From JBNKZU01 sp050301795 (GTDB lineage: Bacteria > Pseudomonadota > Gammaproteobacteria > Thiohalomonadales > Thiohalomonadaceae), in NCBI GenBank assembly GCA_050301795.1, contig JBNKZU010000031.1:1-64000 (forward strand): a DNA stretch of 64,000 nt. Direction: 5' to 3'. Both the position numbers and the translations under genes were made by a program. The notes under the pieces are model-generated. The model did not search any database. It saw nothing but the letters and a program-made list of their open reading frames with translations, and was not told the DNA's origin. The stretch's first letter is position 1; each line of letters opens with the position of its first letter. Positions 43,890-52,942 of the stretch are shown here, piece by piece.

Positions 43890-45365
43890 TTATTTTTCTT
43901 GAATTATTCGAAAACCACAATGTGGAAACCGATCCTTAGGATAATCGGCAGCCCTAATATGTACTGTGGGATGTCCTACATCTTCATACCAACCTCCACC
44001 CCTATCAACTTTTCTATTTCCAGATAAAGGGCCAGTTGGATTGTTATTATTTTGGTTTGTATACTGCCCCCACTCATCTGAGAACCAATCTTTACACCAT
44101 TCCCAAACATTACCACTCATGTCATAAATGCCATATTGACTTTTTCCTGATTCATAAGAACCAACTCTTTCTGTTGAGGTGGCAGGAGATAAACCATCCC
44201 ATGTGGCACACCTAGATGGATCCCATGTGTTGCCCCAAGGAAATACAAATTTACCGTTGTCTCCCCATGATGCTGCTTTCTCCCATTGAAATTCGCTAGG
44301 AATAGAGATTTTCTTATTGAAATGATAAGAAAGCCAGTTTGCAAACATGACACTTTCATACCAATTTACGTTTGTAACAGGATGCATTAGTTTGTTGTGG
44401 TCTAAACCTACGAACGAAGGGAAAAAATTGCTGTATTGCATATTCGTTACAGGTACTACAGATATTAAAAAACTATCAAGGTGCACAGTTTGAATATCTG
44501 CAACCCAATCTTTTTTATATTCGTCATTGGTGTTTGCACCAAATAGAAATTCACCAGCAGGAATTTCTTTAAATAGTTCTATGTTTTCTCTAGATGGCAA
44601 ATTAATTGATTCAAATATTGAATAATCTGGTTCAGGATATCTATTGATAATATCTATCCATAATTTTTTACTAGAAATGCTAGGAGTTAGTCTGTTCAAT
44701 AGCGATGCTTGGAAAAATGATTCTAAAGGATTTTCCTTAAAGAGATGTATTCGATCTGATATAAATTTGCTAAGAATGTCTTGAGAATACAACCCAAATA
44801 CACATGAATACAAAAGATCAACACCATCTTTAATGCTTAAGTTTACTAATTCGTCGTAAGAAAGGTTTGATAATTTATCAATTACGTCTTTATTGTAGTT
44901 GTTTTGGATGTTTATTATTTCATGGGAATTTAGAAATGCTGGGCTCTTTTCGTGAGAATAAGCTAGTATTTTATTTATTTGTTGGGCTGCGTACGCTAAA
45001 CCATTGTCTAAGTTACCACAGAATATGTTTTCAAACTCAGGGAAGTGGGAAATTAAATCGACAAATTCTATGTCTATGAGAAATGGAACTACAATTTTTT
45101 CATTTTCACGTATTTGTCTAGCTAGTGCACTTCGTAATTCATTTGTAGCCCAACCTTTGGATAAAAATGTTTTTGATATAAATACAACAACTAATTTAGA
45201 TATCTTTATGCCGTTGAAAATTTTTCCGACTAACGAATCACCTGGTGTTAACTCAATTGAGTCTAGCCAGTAGCTAATGTGAAGCTTTTCCAGTTCCTTA
45301 GAAAATGGAATGACGACATTTAATTTGTCTTCTGATGAGTGTGATAGAAATACGTCCTTACGCAT
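43890..45365 (-). CDS. TIR domain fused to formylglycine-generating-enzyme-like (FGE) domain
   Basis: 491 residues. Residues 1-130: TIR_2 domain (KDVFLSHSSEDKLNVVIPFSKEL, SKLVVVFISKTFLSKGWATNEL with the Trp and candidate catalytic Glu). Helical linker 150-260. Residues about 265-490: FGE-sulfatase/SUMF1-type fold (IPAGEFLFGANTNDEY, VPVTNMQYSNF, PVTNVNWYESVMFANWLS, IPSEFQWEKAAS, GNVWEWCKDWF, RGGGWYEDV, CGFRI). TIR domains in bacterial immunity cleave NAD; FGE-like folds bind ligands or hydroxylate/oxidise Cys or form C-S bonds. It is in an operon with diaminopropionate synthesis genes 15 bp upstream. Confidence 0.9.
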   Translation of the reverse strand: MRKDVFLSHSSEDKLNVVIPFSKELEKLHISYWLDSIELTPGDSLVGKIFNGIKISKLVVVFISKTFLSKGWATNELRSALARQIRENEKIVVPFLIDIEFVDLISHFPEFENIFCGNLDNGLAYAAQQINKILAYSHEKSPAFLNSHEIINIQNNYNKDVIDKLSNLSYDELVNLSIKDGVDLLYSCVFGLYSQDILSKFISDRIHLFKENPLESFFQASLLNRLTPSISSKKLWIDIINRYPEPDYSIFESINLPSRENIELFKEIPAGEFLFGANTNDEYKKDWVADIQTVHLDSFLISVVPVTNMQYSNFFPSFVGLDHNKLMHPVTNVNWYESVMFANWLSYHFNKKISIPSEFQWEKAASWGDNGKFVFPWGNTWDPSRCATWDGLSPATSTERVGSYESGKSQYGIYDMSGNVWEWCKDWFSDEWGQYTNQNNNNPTGPLSGNRKVDRGGGWYEDVGHPTVHIRAADYPKDRFPHCGFRIIQEK

Positions 45366-45379
45366 AGTCTTACCTGATA

Positions 45380-46378
45380 TTATCTATATATATCGTGAAA
45401 GAAACTTGGAATATAATGAATTAAGTTGTTTGTAATTGCTTCCTTATAAATGTATTGGCCTAATGCAATGTCTAGCACACCTAAGCCAAATGGCGAAAAT
45501 ATATATCTTTTATTTGATGGTGAGGGTGGATGATTGAATAATTGAACAATGTTGAAGTGATCAAATTCGGGTTTATTTTCTTTGTTGCATGATAAGTGAA
45601 GGGATGTTTCAGCTTTTAATACATGATCGATATCGTCCACAATGTTTATACTGTTCTTTATTATGCTTGGTGATAAATCTCTTAATGATAAATTAAGTAT
45701 TATACGAGGCGAGGGGGATGATATATTCTCCACATAGGGTGATGATGCTGTTGTAGCAAATGCGGCTATGTTTGATTCTGCTAATAGATCATCTATGTTT
45801 TTATATATTTCTATGTCTAACTCTTTTTTTGAAAAATCTTGTTTATACTTTAATGCTTCAATCTCAGTTTGATCGTATAAATGGATTTTTTTTATTTTCC
45901 AATTATCATGTAATAGAAATTTTAGAAGATATCTAGATATTAATCCGCAGCCAATAATTCCTAAATTGTTGATTTCTTTGCTCATCAGGTTTAAGTGCTC
46001 TATAGCTAATACTGCTGATGCTACAGTGCGGGTAGCACTAATTATTGAGCTTTCCATACATACAAGTGGATAGCCTGTTTCAGCGTCGTTTAGAATTAAT
46101 ACCGCTGATGCGCGAGGTATGTTATGGCTAATGTTATTTGGATAGCTAGCTATCCATTTTATTCCAGAAATAGCTACTTTACTGTCTAAATGCGCAGGTA
46201 AAGCAATGATTCTGTTTTTGGAGTTAGGAAGTTGTAGGAAACAGCTATCAGGGTTAATACTTTTTCCACTGTGATGAAGTTCGTATGCACTTTTGATCAC
46301 ATCTTTAATTTTTCTTTCTTTTCCTTGAATAGTTGCTGCTATATCATTTCCTGAAATGATGCCAAAATTTGGTATCAT
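45380..46378 (-). CDS. sbnB: SbnB-like N-(carboxyethyl)glutamate dehydrogenase (ornithine cyclodeaminase family)
   Basis: 332 residues of the ornithine cyclodeaminase/mu-crystallin family with the SbnB pattern: AISGIKWIASYPNNI, IPRASAVLILNDAETGYPLVCMESSIISATRTVASAVLA, nucleotide-binding NLGIIGCGLISRYLLKFL. In staphyloferrin B synthesis SbnB oxidatively cleaves N-(2-amino-2-carboxyethyl)-L-glutamate to 2,3-diaminopropionate and 2-oxoglutarate. Ten bases after the sbnA-like gene, as in other pairs. Symbol by similarity. Confidence 0.88.
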   Translation of the reverse strand: MIPNFGIISGNDIAATIQGKERKIKDVIKSAYELHHSGKSINPDSCFLQLPNSKNRIIALPAHLDSKVAISGIKWIASYPNNISHNIPRASAVLILNDAETGYPLVCMESSIISATRTVASAVLAIEHLNLMSKEINNLGIIGCGLISRYLLKFLLHDNWKIKKIHLYDQTEIEALKYKQDFSKKELDIEIYKNIDDLLAESNIAAFATTASSPYVENISSPSPRIILNLSLRDLSPSIIKNSINIVDDIDHVLKAETSLHLSCNKENKPEFDHFNIVQLFNHPPSPSNKRYIFSPFGLGVLDIALGQYIYKEAITNNLIHYIPSFFHDIYR

Positions 46379-46387
46379 AATTTCTCC

Positions 46388-47335
46388 TTATCCTAAGCTA
46401 TAGTTTCTTGCAAGCCAGGTTTTAGAATAAATAGTGTCTAAGTATTTTTCACCCATGTCTGGACTAATGGCAACTATTTTGCAGTTTTTATTAAAGTTAT
46501 TTTTATATTTTTTTATAGCAGAGAAGACGCTTCCGGTCGAAGCACCTACCAATAATGAATAATTTAAAGCGATGTAATGACATGTTTTTATCGTTTCTTC
46601 TTCTCTTACGTATACAACATCATAGACATTCTCAAGGGTAGATATCTTAGGTTTCATACTTGCTCCAATGCCTGGTAATTTTCTACGAGCTGAGGGAGTT
46701 CCATATGTAACAGAACCAACTGGTTCCACAGCTATGATTTTTGTTTTTGCCCCAAGCTTATTAAAGTATCGAGCGCATCCTGTAGCAGTTCCTGATGTTC
46801 CTGTTCCGATAAATATATAATCTATTAGATCTCCAAATTCTGTATGTATTTCAACAGCAGTTGTGTTGAAATGGGCTTCTAAATTGCATTGGTTCTCATA
46901 TTGATTTGTCCAGACATATGAAGAATCGTTGTCGATGATTTTTCTTATATGGTTTATTCGAGACTGTAAGTAACCGTTATTGCCATCTTTGTCTTTAACA
47001 ACATGTATCTCACTTCCTAGTGATTGTATTGTTCGGATGCTATCAATTGAGGCGTTGGGATCTGTAACACAAGTAAAAGAGTATCCTTTTTGATTGCAAA
47101 GCATGGCTAGTGCAATGCCAAGATTTCCAGATGAAGATTCGATTATTTTTTTTTGAGGTAATTCTTCTCCATATTTTTTTTCTAAGTCTTTAATTAAAAA
47201 CTTAGCGGTTTTTAATTTTATTGATCCAGATAGGTTTAAGCTTTCTATTTTTAAATAGATAGTATTATTAATGAAATTATTAATTTTTAAAAAGGTGCTT
47301 GGGTAAGAAATTTCACTGACCTTGTCAAAAATCAT
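46388..47335 (-). CDS. sbnA: SbnA-like PLP enzyme, 2,3-diaminopropionate pathway
   Basis: 315 residues, cysteine synthase superfamily. PLP-Lys region SGSIKLKTAKF, IESSSGNLGIALAM, FIGTGTSGTATG (phosphate binding), LPGIGAS, LVGASTGSVFSAI, YLDTIYSKTWL: close to SbnA in pattern. SbnA joins O-phosphoserine and glutamate to give N-(2-amino-2-carboxyethyl)-L-glutamate, which SbnB converts to L-2,3-diaminopropionate. No NRPS or siderophore synthetase is nearby, so the product is used in another way. Confidence 0.88.
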   Translation of the reverse strand: MIFDKVSEISYPSTFLKINNFINNTIYLKIESLNLSGSIKLKTAKFLIKDLEKKYGEELPQKKIIESSSGNLGIALAMLCNQKGYSFTCVTDPNASIDSIRTIQSLGSEIHVVKDKDGNNGYLQSRINHIRKIIDNDSSYVWTNQYENQCNLEAHFNTTAVEIHTEFGDLIDYIFIGTGTSGTATGCARYFNKLGAKTKIIAVEPVGSVTYGTPSARRKLPGIGASMKPKISTLENVYDVVYVREEETIKTCHYIALNYSLLVGASTGSVFSAIKKYKNNFNKNCKIVAISPDMGEKYLDTIYSKTWLARNYSLG

Positions 47336-47437
47336 TTAGCTATCCTTCCTATCCTGTTCCCTTGCTAATACTATAACGAAACTATCGTGATATTATCTAT
47401 CAGATTGATATCACAATATATCTGTTCTTAGTTGATT

Positions 47438-47875
47438 TTATCTCCAGAGTGATAACTTATTTGTTATGGGGTCAATTTTTTCTTTTTCTCCAAACATCAT
47501 GATCCCAAAATAATTTAAGTCATTAAATGACGTGCTGCTTGTTTTTTCTAGTTGCTCTTTGTAAGTATCTCCAGTCATTGTTTCTAAGAAATCTATAACA
47601 TGTAGACCAGATTCAACAGCTGCTTGTCTAGTTGTTTTTACTTTTCCTCCAGTGCCTTTTAGCACTATTAAGGATAAGGCTGAAATACTTTTATGATTAA
47701 TTCCATCCTTGTCAGGAAAATCAATAAAAGACATTTTTTCTCTAAGATCATCTGGTGCGGATGCGGATAGCCCTGCTCCCATATGGGCAATTGCGTTTAA
47801 AGCAACTCCTGGTTCCAAGCTTTTGTTTAGCACAGCAACGATTTTATATTTTGATGCTTGTTCTTCTATGTTCAT
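47438..47875 (-). CDS. DUF2000 family protein
   Basis: 145 residues from the ATG at 47875, chosen because AAGGA lies upstream; an open frame up to 48043 has poor composition. Pattern KIVAVLNKSLEPGVALNAIAHMGAGLSA ... SALSLIVLKGTGGKVKTTRQAAVESGLHVIDFLETM matches DUF2000, a family with a peptidyl-tRNA-hydrolase-like fold and unknown role. It is upstream of sbnA by about 100 bp on the same strand. Confidence 0.8.
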   Translation of the reverse strand: MNIEEQASKYKIVAVLNKSLEPGVALNAIAHMGAGLSASAPDDLREKMSFIDFPDKDGINHKSISALSLIVLKGTGGKVKTTRQAAVESGLHVIDFLETMTGDTYKEQLEKTSSTSFNDLNYFGIMMFGEKEKIDPITNKLSLWR

Positions 47876-48080
47876 ATTAGTCCTTTTATCCTTGAAGTAA
47901 ATGCAAAACTTTTTTGTCTTGTACATCAGATTATGTATTTTATTTATAATGTCAAACTTTTTTTCTGTTTTTTTACCTGCCCTCATAGGGCGGGAGGAGC
48001 ATATTTTAAGCCCCGAATAGCAAAACAGACCTGACATTATCATCCCACCCTGCCATTTGTCGTTTCCGCTTCATACTCCT

Positions 48081-48524
48081 CTAGATAGTGGTAACAAATC
48101 GAGCAAGATTCATTACAAACCGGAGAATCGCAGCAATATTCTTAGGTGCATGTTGTCGGTGTATACGACTGTCATCCTCATTGAAACTCATGTCCAATAC
48201 CCAATGAACCCTGTTCTCAATCAACCAGTGATTACGGATTGCCTTTCCAGCACGCTGTGCATCAAGTGGTAATGAGCTGATATACAATTGGGTTTCCTCG
48301 GTTGTCTTCCCTTTCTCATGCCGAATACGTTTTACCTGTATCACGGTATTCAAGTCTTTCCATTCTATGGAGTGACTCACCCAGTCACTGATTTGTAACT
48401 GGCGATAGTAGTGCTCTTCAATACGTCCATGACCTTTATCGATCCTGATAAGTGATCCCCTGATAGTTCTCTCTTGCTGCTTTGTGTAGCTATATTCATC
48501 GTTATGAATGATGAGTAAATGCAA
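48081..48524 (-). pseudogene. ISAs1-family transposase, C-terminal remnant
   Basis: About 147 residues covering the C-terminal half of an ISAs1/H-repeat-type transposase (TIRGSLIRIDKGHGRIEEHYY, AGKAIRNHWLIENRVHWVLDMSFNEDDSRIHRQHAPKNIA). The N-terminal half with the first catalytic residues is missing; the frame begins only 13 bp from the integrase stop. It marks an old insertion at the element's right end, probably disabled by deletion. Confidence 0.85.
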
Positions 48525-48536
48525 TAGAATAATAAC

Positions 48537-49760
48537 TTACTGAGTACGATGAATATTTACAACAATTTGAGAAGTATCATTCTGGCGACTGACATAGTCA
48601 GCCCAGTGTTGCATCATCTTTCTACGCTCTTCCAAGTGTTGTGAGCGGTGATAAGCAGCTCTAACTGCATTTCTTTCTTTATGTGCTAGTTGTCTCTCAA
48701 TAGCATCGGGACTCCAACCTTGCTCATTTAAAATAGTTGAGGCTAATGCTCTGAAACCATGTGCAGTTGCATCAAACTTTAGCCTTTTGCGAATTGCGAA
48801 TGTGAGGGTATTTTCAGATAGAGGAGAACGTCTGTTTTTGACGCTTGGGAAAACCAAATCAAAATTCCCTGAAAATGTTCTTATTTCATCTAATACTGAA
48901 ACAGATTGAATAGATAGAGGAATAATATGTTCAGCCCTCATTTTCATCCTTTCAGCAGGTATACGCCATTCCATTTTATCCAGATCAAACTCATCCCATC
49001 TAGCTCCACGTAACTCAGAAGAACGTACAAAAGTTAATACAAGTAGTTTTAAAGCACAGCGAGTAACTAAGTGTACTGAGTCATTGCTCTCCAATGCTTG
49101 CATGAATGCTGGTAACTGTTTTGGTTCCAGCATTTTTCTATGTGAAACATTGCGTGTTTGGATAATATTTTGAAGGGGGTCTATAGGATTAGAAAGACAA
49201 CGACCTGTAGCCATTCCGTACCTAAATGTAGCTCCCATTCGTTGTTTGATGCGTGAAGCAACATCCAGTGCGCCACGAGATTCAACTCTTTTAATTATTG
49301 CAAGGCAGTCTGCTGAAGTTATTTCCTTAATAGCAAGAGTCCCAATATATGGAAGGATATCATCTTCAAATGATTTCCATATTTTTCTCGTGTGATTATC
49401 TGACCATCGTCCTTTCTCTTTGATAAACCAGTCTTTTGCTAAATCTGCAAAGGTTTCAATTATTGCTTCCTGCTTAATCTTTCTTCGTTCTCTTACAGGA
49501 TCTATAGCTTTTGAAACAAGCTCACGAGCTTTTTGGGCTTCATTTCTAGCTTCCTGAAGACTTACTATTGGATACACACCAATTGCATACTCACGTTCTT
49601 TTCCGTTAAGGGTATATCGAAATCGCCACCTTTTAGCACCGTCAGTTTCAACCCATAAACGTAGCCCCCCACCATCATTCAATCGATAGAGTTTTTCCTT
49701 AGGTTTCGCTTTCTTAACTTCTAAGCTGGTGAGCTGATAAAGCTTGATTGTTCTGGGCAT
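48537..49760 (-). CDS. P4-type tyrosine integrase of the 27 kb element
   Basis: About 407 residues from the ATG at 49760, with GGAG a few bases upstream. N-terminal DUF4102 domain (LTSLEVKKAKPKEKLYRLNDGGGLRLWV), central SAM-like core-binding part (DLAKDWFIKEKGRWSDNHTRKI), catalytic domain with Arg (VRSSELRGARWDEF), HGFRALAS (His-x-x-Arg), and the terminal AYHR Tyr box. It inserts the element at the 3' end of tRNA-Leu, which lies 200 bp upstream; the 18 bp duplications at 22819 and 49961 are its product. TAA stop. Confidence 0.95.
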   Translation of the reverse strand: MPRTIKLYQLTSLEVKKAKPKEKLYRLNDGGGLRLWVETDGAKRWRFRYTLNGKEREYAIGVYPIVSLQEARNEAQKARELVSKAIDPVRERRKIKQEAIIETFADLAKDWFIKEKGRWSDNHTRKIWKSFEDDILPYIGTLAIKEITSADCLAIIKRVESRGALDVASRIKQRMGATFRYGMATGRCLSNPIDPLQNIIQTRNVSHRKMLEPKQLPAFMQALESNDSVHLVTRCALKLLVLTFVRSSELRGARWDEFDLDKMEWRIPAERMKMRAEHIIPLSIQSVSVLDEIRTFSGNFDLVFPSVKNRRSPLSENTLTFAIRKRLKFDATAHGFRALASTILNEQGWSPDAIERQLAHKERNAVRAAYHRSQHLEERRKMMQHWADYVSRQNDTSQIVVNIHRTQ

Positions 49761-49820
49761 CATTCCACTCCATGTAATGAGTATATAAAAGTCTTTCAAT
49801 GATATTTATAGCAGAAATAT

Positions 49821-49838
49821 ACCCGTATATATACCCGT
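49821..49838. promoter_or_regulatory. Candidate integrase arm-type site, right end
   Basis: Two ACCCGT hexamers 12 bases apart start to start (49821 and 49833), the same spacing and flanks as the pair at 22899-22916 near the left end. It is upstream of the integrase gene and may be bound by its N-terminal domain or by the AlpA-type excision factor. Confidence 0.6.
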
Positions 49839-49960
49839 TATTTTCTGTGCTTGGATGAAATTTCTTGAAACTAGATGAAACAGAAATAAGTTGTAAGTTA
49901 TTGTAATTTAATGAAATGTATGTTGGTGTGAAAATATTTGAAACGAATTGAAACAGTAAG

Positions 49961-49978
49961 ATGGTACCGAGGGTCGGA
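49961..49978. repeat. attR of the integrative element
   Basis: Same 18 bp as attL at 22819-22836; it includes the last 17 bases of the tRNA-Leu gene with CCA. The tRNA is kept intact on this side. Confidence 0.92.
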
Positions 49979-50048
49979 CTCGAACCGACAAGGTGTTGCC
50001 ACCGGGGGATTTTGAATCCCCTGCGTCTACCAATTTCGCCACCCCGGC
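49962..50048 (-). tRNA. tRNA-Leu(CAA)
   Basis: 87 nt on the minus strand. Acceptor GCCGGGG pairing with CCTCGGT, D arm GTGGCGAAATTGGTAGACGC, anticodon stem GGGGA / TCCCC around loop TTCAAAA (anticodon CAA), a long variable arm (type II tRNA), T loop GGTTCGAGTCC, encoded CCA. It reads the UUG codon and serves as the integration site of the 27 kb element. Confidence 0.97.
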
Positions 50049-50187
50049 ATTTTACCTAAACAATTTATCAAGCAGGTTTAGGAACCACGCATTATAGTGA
50101 AACCGACTGTGGGCGCAACCGATAAAGTGTCCCAAATTGACCATGGGGCATCCCTCTTTCAAGCATATCTGCTATTATCCGCCCCCT

Positions 50188-51234
50188 ATGAAAACGAGTG
50201 ATTTCCATTTTGATCTGCCTGAAGCGTTGATCGCCCAGTTTCCGGTAAAGGAGCGTAGTGCCAGCCGTCTATTGCATCTTAATGGCGTGGATGGTGTTTG
50301 TCGGGATTTACAATTTAACGACCTGTTGGATTTGGTGTCTGATCGGGATCTGCTGGTCTTTAACGACACCCGTGTGATTCCTGCGCGTCTGTTTGGAACG
50401 AAGGCCAGTGGTGGCAAGGTCGAGGTGTTGATTGAGCGCATCACTCACGATAATCAAGCCATTGCTCATGTGCGGGCAAGCAAGTCGCCCAAACCAGGAA
50501 CAAAGTTGATTCTCGAAGGTGTGATTGAGGTTGAGGTTATTGCCCGTGACGGTTCGATGTTCCTGTTGCAGTTCCCTGAGGAGATTCTGCCGCTATTACG
50601 TCTGCATGGGCACATGCCATTGCCGCCCTATATCGACCGCGCAGCAGACGACCATGATGATGATCGCTATCAAACCGTTTATGCCAGCAAAGATGGCGCA
50701 GTGGCCGCACCGACGGCAGGCCTCCATTTCGATGACGGCATGATGCTGCAACTCAGGCAAAAAGGGGTCGCAATGAGTTTTGTGACCCTGCATGTGGGTG
50801 CTGGCACCTTTCAGCCGGTTCGTGTTGAAGATATCAGCGATCACAAAATGCACTCCGAATTGGTAGAGGTCTCTGAGCAGACCTTCACTGCCATTGAGGC
50901 GACGCGGGTGCGTGGCGGACGAGTGATCGCGGTTGGAACAACTGTGGTGCGTTCCTTGGAGAGTGCCGCCCGCGATGGCACACTCAAGCCTTTTTATGGG
51001 GATACCGAGATCTTTATTACTCCCGGCACCCGGTTCAATGTGGTCGATGCGATGATCACCAATTTCCATCTGCCAGAGTCGACTTTGCTCATGCTGGTCT
51101 CTGCGTTTTGTGGCATTGAGCACATTAAGTCAGCCTATGCTCATGCTGTGAATGAGCAGTATCGTTTTTTTAGTTATGGTGATGCGATGTTTTTAGAACC
51201 GCACCCCTCCGCACGTGCAGGTGATCGTTCATGA
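50188..51234 (+). CDS. queA: tRNA preQ1(34) S-adenosylmethionine ribosyltransferase-isomerase QueA
   Basis: 348 residues from the ATG at 50188 (MKTSDFHFDLPEALIAQFP is the family's conserved start; an upstream in-frame ATG is not supported). Motifs VFNDTRVIPARLFGTK, DRYQTVYASKDGAVAAPTAGLHFD, LHVGAGTFQPV, GTRFNVVDAMITNFHLPESTLLMLVSAF. Transfers the ribosyl part of SAM to preQ1 in tRNA, forming epoxyqueuosine. TGA stop overlaps the start of tgt, showing TGA is a stop in this host. Confidence 0.97.
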   Translation: MKTSDFHFDLPEALIAQFPVKERSASRLLHLNGVDGVCRDLQFNDLLDLVSDRDLLVFNDTRVIPARLFGTKASGGKVEVLIERITHDNQAIAHVRASKSPKPGTKLILEGVIEVEVIARDGSMFLLQFPEEILPLLRLHGHMPLPPYIDRAADDHDDDRYQTVYASKDGAVAAPTAGLHFDDGMMLQLRQKGVAMSFVTLHVGAGTFQPVRVEDISDHKMHSELVEVSEQTFTAIEATRVRGGRVIAVGTTVVRSLESAARDGTLKPFYGDTEIFITPGTRFNVVDAMITNFHLPESTLLMLVSAFCGIEHIKSAYAHAVNEQYRFFSYGDAMFLEPHPSARAGDRS

Positions 51235-52394
51235 AGTTTGACCTTTTTAACACCGATGGAATGGCGAGACGTGGTCGCATAACCTTTGAGCGCGGCACGA
51301 TAGAGACTCCGGTATTTATGCCGGTAGGCACCTATGGCACTGTGAAGGCGATGACACCAGAGGAGTTACAAGGGAGTGGTGCAGAGATTGTGCTGGGTAA
51401 TACCTTCCATCTGTTTCTTCGTCCTGGAATGGAGATCATTAAGGATCATGGTGATCTGCACGATTTCATGCATTGGGATAAACCCATCCTCACCGACTCT
51501 GGCGGTTTTCAGGTATTCAGCCTCGGCAAAATGAGAAAGATCACCGAGGAGGGGGTGACCTTTAACTCCCCAATTGATGGCCACAAGGTCTTTATGGGAC
51601 CGGAGGAGTCGATGCAGGTACAGCGGGATCTTGGCTCGGATATTGTGATGATCTTTGATGAGTGCACCCCCTATCCGGCCACAGAAAAGGAGGCTCGGGA
51701 GTCGATGGAGCTGTCACTGCGCTGGGCAAAACGTAGTAGGGATGCTCACGATGCACAGGGAGGTGCAAGTGTCGTGGGAGGCAGGAAGCTGGGAGCGACC
51801 GGAGGTAATACTAATGCCCTTTTTGGCATAGTGCAGGGGGGAATGTACCCTGATCTTCGCACCATTTCATTAAATGGCCTGAAGGAGATCGGCTTTGATG
51901 GCTACGCGATTGGCGGCCTTTCGGTCGGCGAGCCGAAGGAGGAGATGATCAAGATCCTGAATCATCTGGCTCCAATCATGCCGCAGCAGGCGCCACGCTA
52001 TCTGATGGGCGTAGGCAAGCCGGAGGATATTGTCGAGTCGGTGTTGCGCGGGGTCGATATGTTTGATTGTGTGATTCCGACGCGCAATGCCCGTAATGGT
52101 TTCCTCTTTACACACAGCGGTGTGGTTAAGATCCGCAACAGCAAGCATCAGCGTGATACCAACCCATTAGATGAGCATTGTGATTGCTACACTTGCAAAA
52201 ACTACAGTCGCTCCTATTTACGACATCTGGATAAGACGGGGGAGATTCTGGGAGCACGGCTGAACACTATCCATAATCTTCACTACTATCAGACACTGAT
52301 GCGTGGTCTGCGTGACTCTATCGCCTCTTGCTCATTAAATGAGTATGTGAACCAATTTTATGAGATGAGGTCACAAGCGCGACCTGCTATGTAA
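51231..52394 (+). CDS. tgt: tRNA-guanine(34) transglycosylase
   Basis: 387 residues, slightly longer than the usual 375 because of an insert near residue 180 (AQGGASVVGGRKLGATGGNTNALF). Active site motifs TDSGGFQVFSL (nucleophile Asp), GGLSVGEPKEEM, and zinc ligands CDCYTCKNYSRSYLRHL ... H. Exchanges G34 for preQ1 in tRNAs with GUN anticodons. Operon queA-tgt-yajC-secD-secF. Confidence 0.97.
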   Translation: MKFDLFNTDGMARRGRITFERGTIETPVFMPVGTYGTVKAMTPEELQGSGAEIVLGNTFHLFLRPGMEIIKDHGDLHDFMHWDKPILTDSGGFQVFSLGKMRKITEEGVTFNSPIDGHKVFMGPEESMQVQRDLGSDIVMIFDECTPYPATEKEARESMELSLRWAKRSRDAHDAQGGASVVGGRKLGATGGNTNALFGIVQGGMYPDLRTISLNGLKEIGFDGYAIGGLSVGEPKEEMIKILNHLAPIMPQQAPRYLMGVGKPEDIVESVLRGVDMFDCVIPTRNARNGFLFTHSGVVKIRNSKHQRDTNPLDEHCDCYTCKNYSRSYLRHLDKTGEILGARLNTIHNLHYYQTLMRGLRDSIASCSLNEYVNQFYEMRSQARPAM

Positions 52395-52523
52395 TAATAG
52401 CGCCCGAATAGAATAATTATGATTACCACATCGCCACAATGAGCTCAGATTCAAGACTATTCAGTTATCTCTGTGCCTCAGTGGTGAATATCGATATTTA
52501 AAATAGTTTAAAAGGAAACCTTT

Positions 52524-52856
52524 ATGAGTTTTTTCATCTCTGACGCCATGGCAGAAGCAGGACAAGCAGCTCAACCCGGACTGTTTGAAGCGATGTTTCC
52601 ATTTCTTGTCATTATGGTTGTGTTCTATTTTCTGCTGATTCGTCCGCAGCAGCGCAAAGCAAAAGAGCTAAAGGCGATGACCGAAGCGTTGCAAAAGGGT
52701 GATGAAGTGGTCAGTACTGGTGGCTTGCTTGGAAGGGTGGTCGCTCTTACCGATGAGTACATAACCCTGGAACTGGCAGAAGGCACCGAAGTGATCATGC
52801 AGCGTGCTGCTGTGATGACACTCTTGCCAAAAGGTACAATCAAAAAGCTCAAATAA
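52524..52856 (+). CDS. yajC: Preprotein translocase subunit YajC
   Basis: 110 residues: one transmembrane helix (LFEAMFPFLVIMVVFYFLLIRP) followed by the conserved RPQQRKAKELKAMTEALQKGDEVVSTGGLLGRV. Part of the SecDF-YajC complex. AAAGGAA ribosome binding site. Confidence 0.95.
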   Translation: MSFFISDAMAEAGQAAQPGLFEAMFPFLVIMVVFYFLLIRPQQRKAKELKAMTEALQKGDEVVSTGGLLGRVVALTDEYITLELAEGTEVIMQRAAVMTLLPKGTIKKLK

Positions 52857-52942
52857 GCGAGATGCGATAGCGCCATACATGAAACATCTATGGCGCTATT
52901 ACATTAGCCACGCGAAAACATAGCGACAATCAAAGGTTACTC

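Noticed and set aside
22837..49960. CRISPR array
   Set aside because: No set of regularly spaced short repeats was found anywhere in the window.
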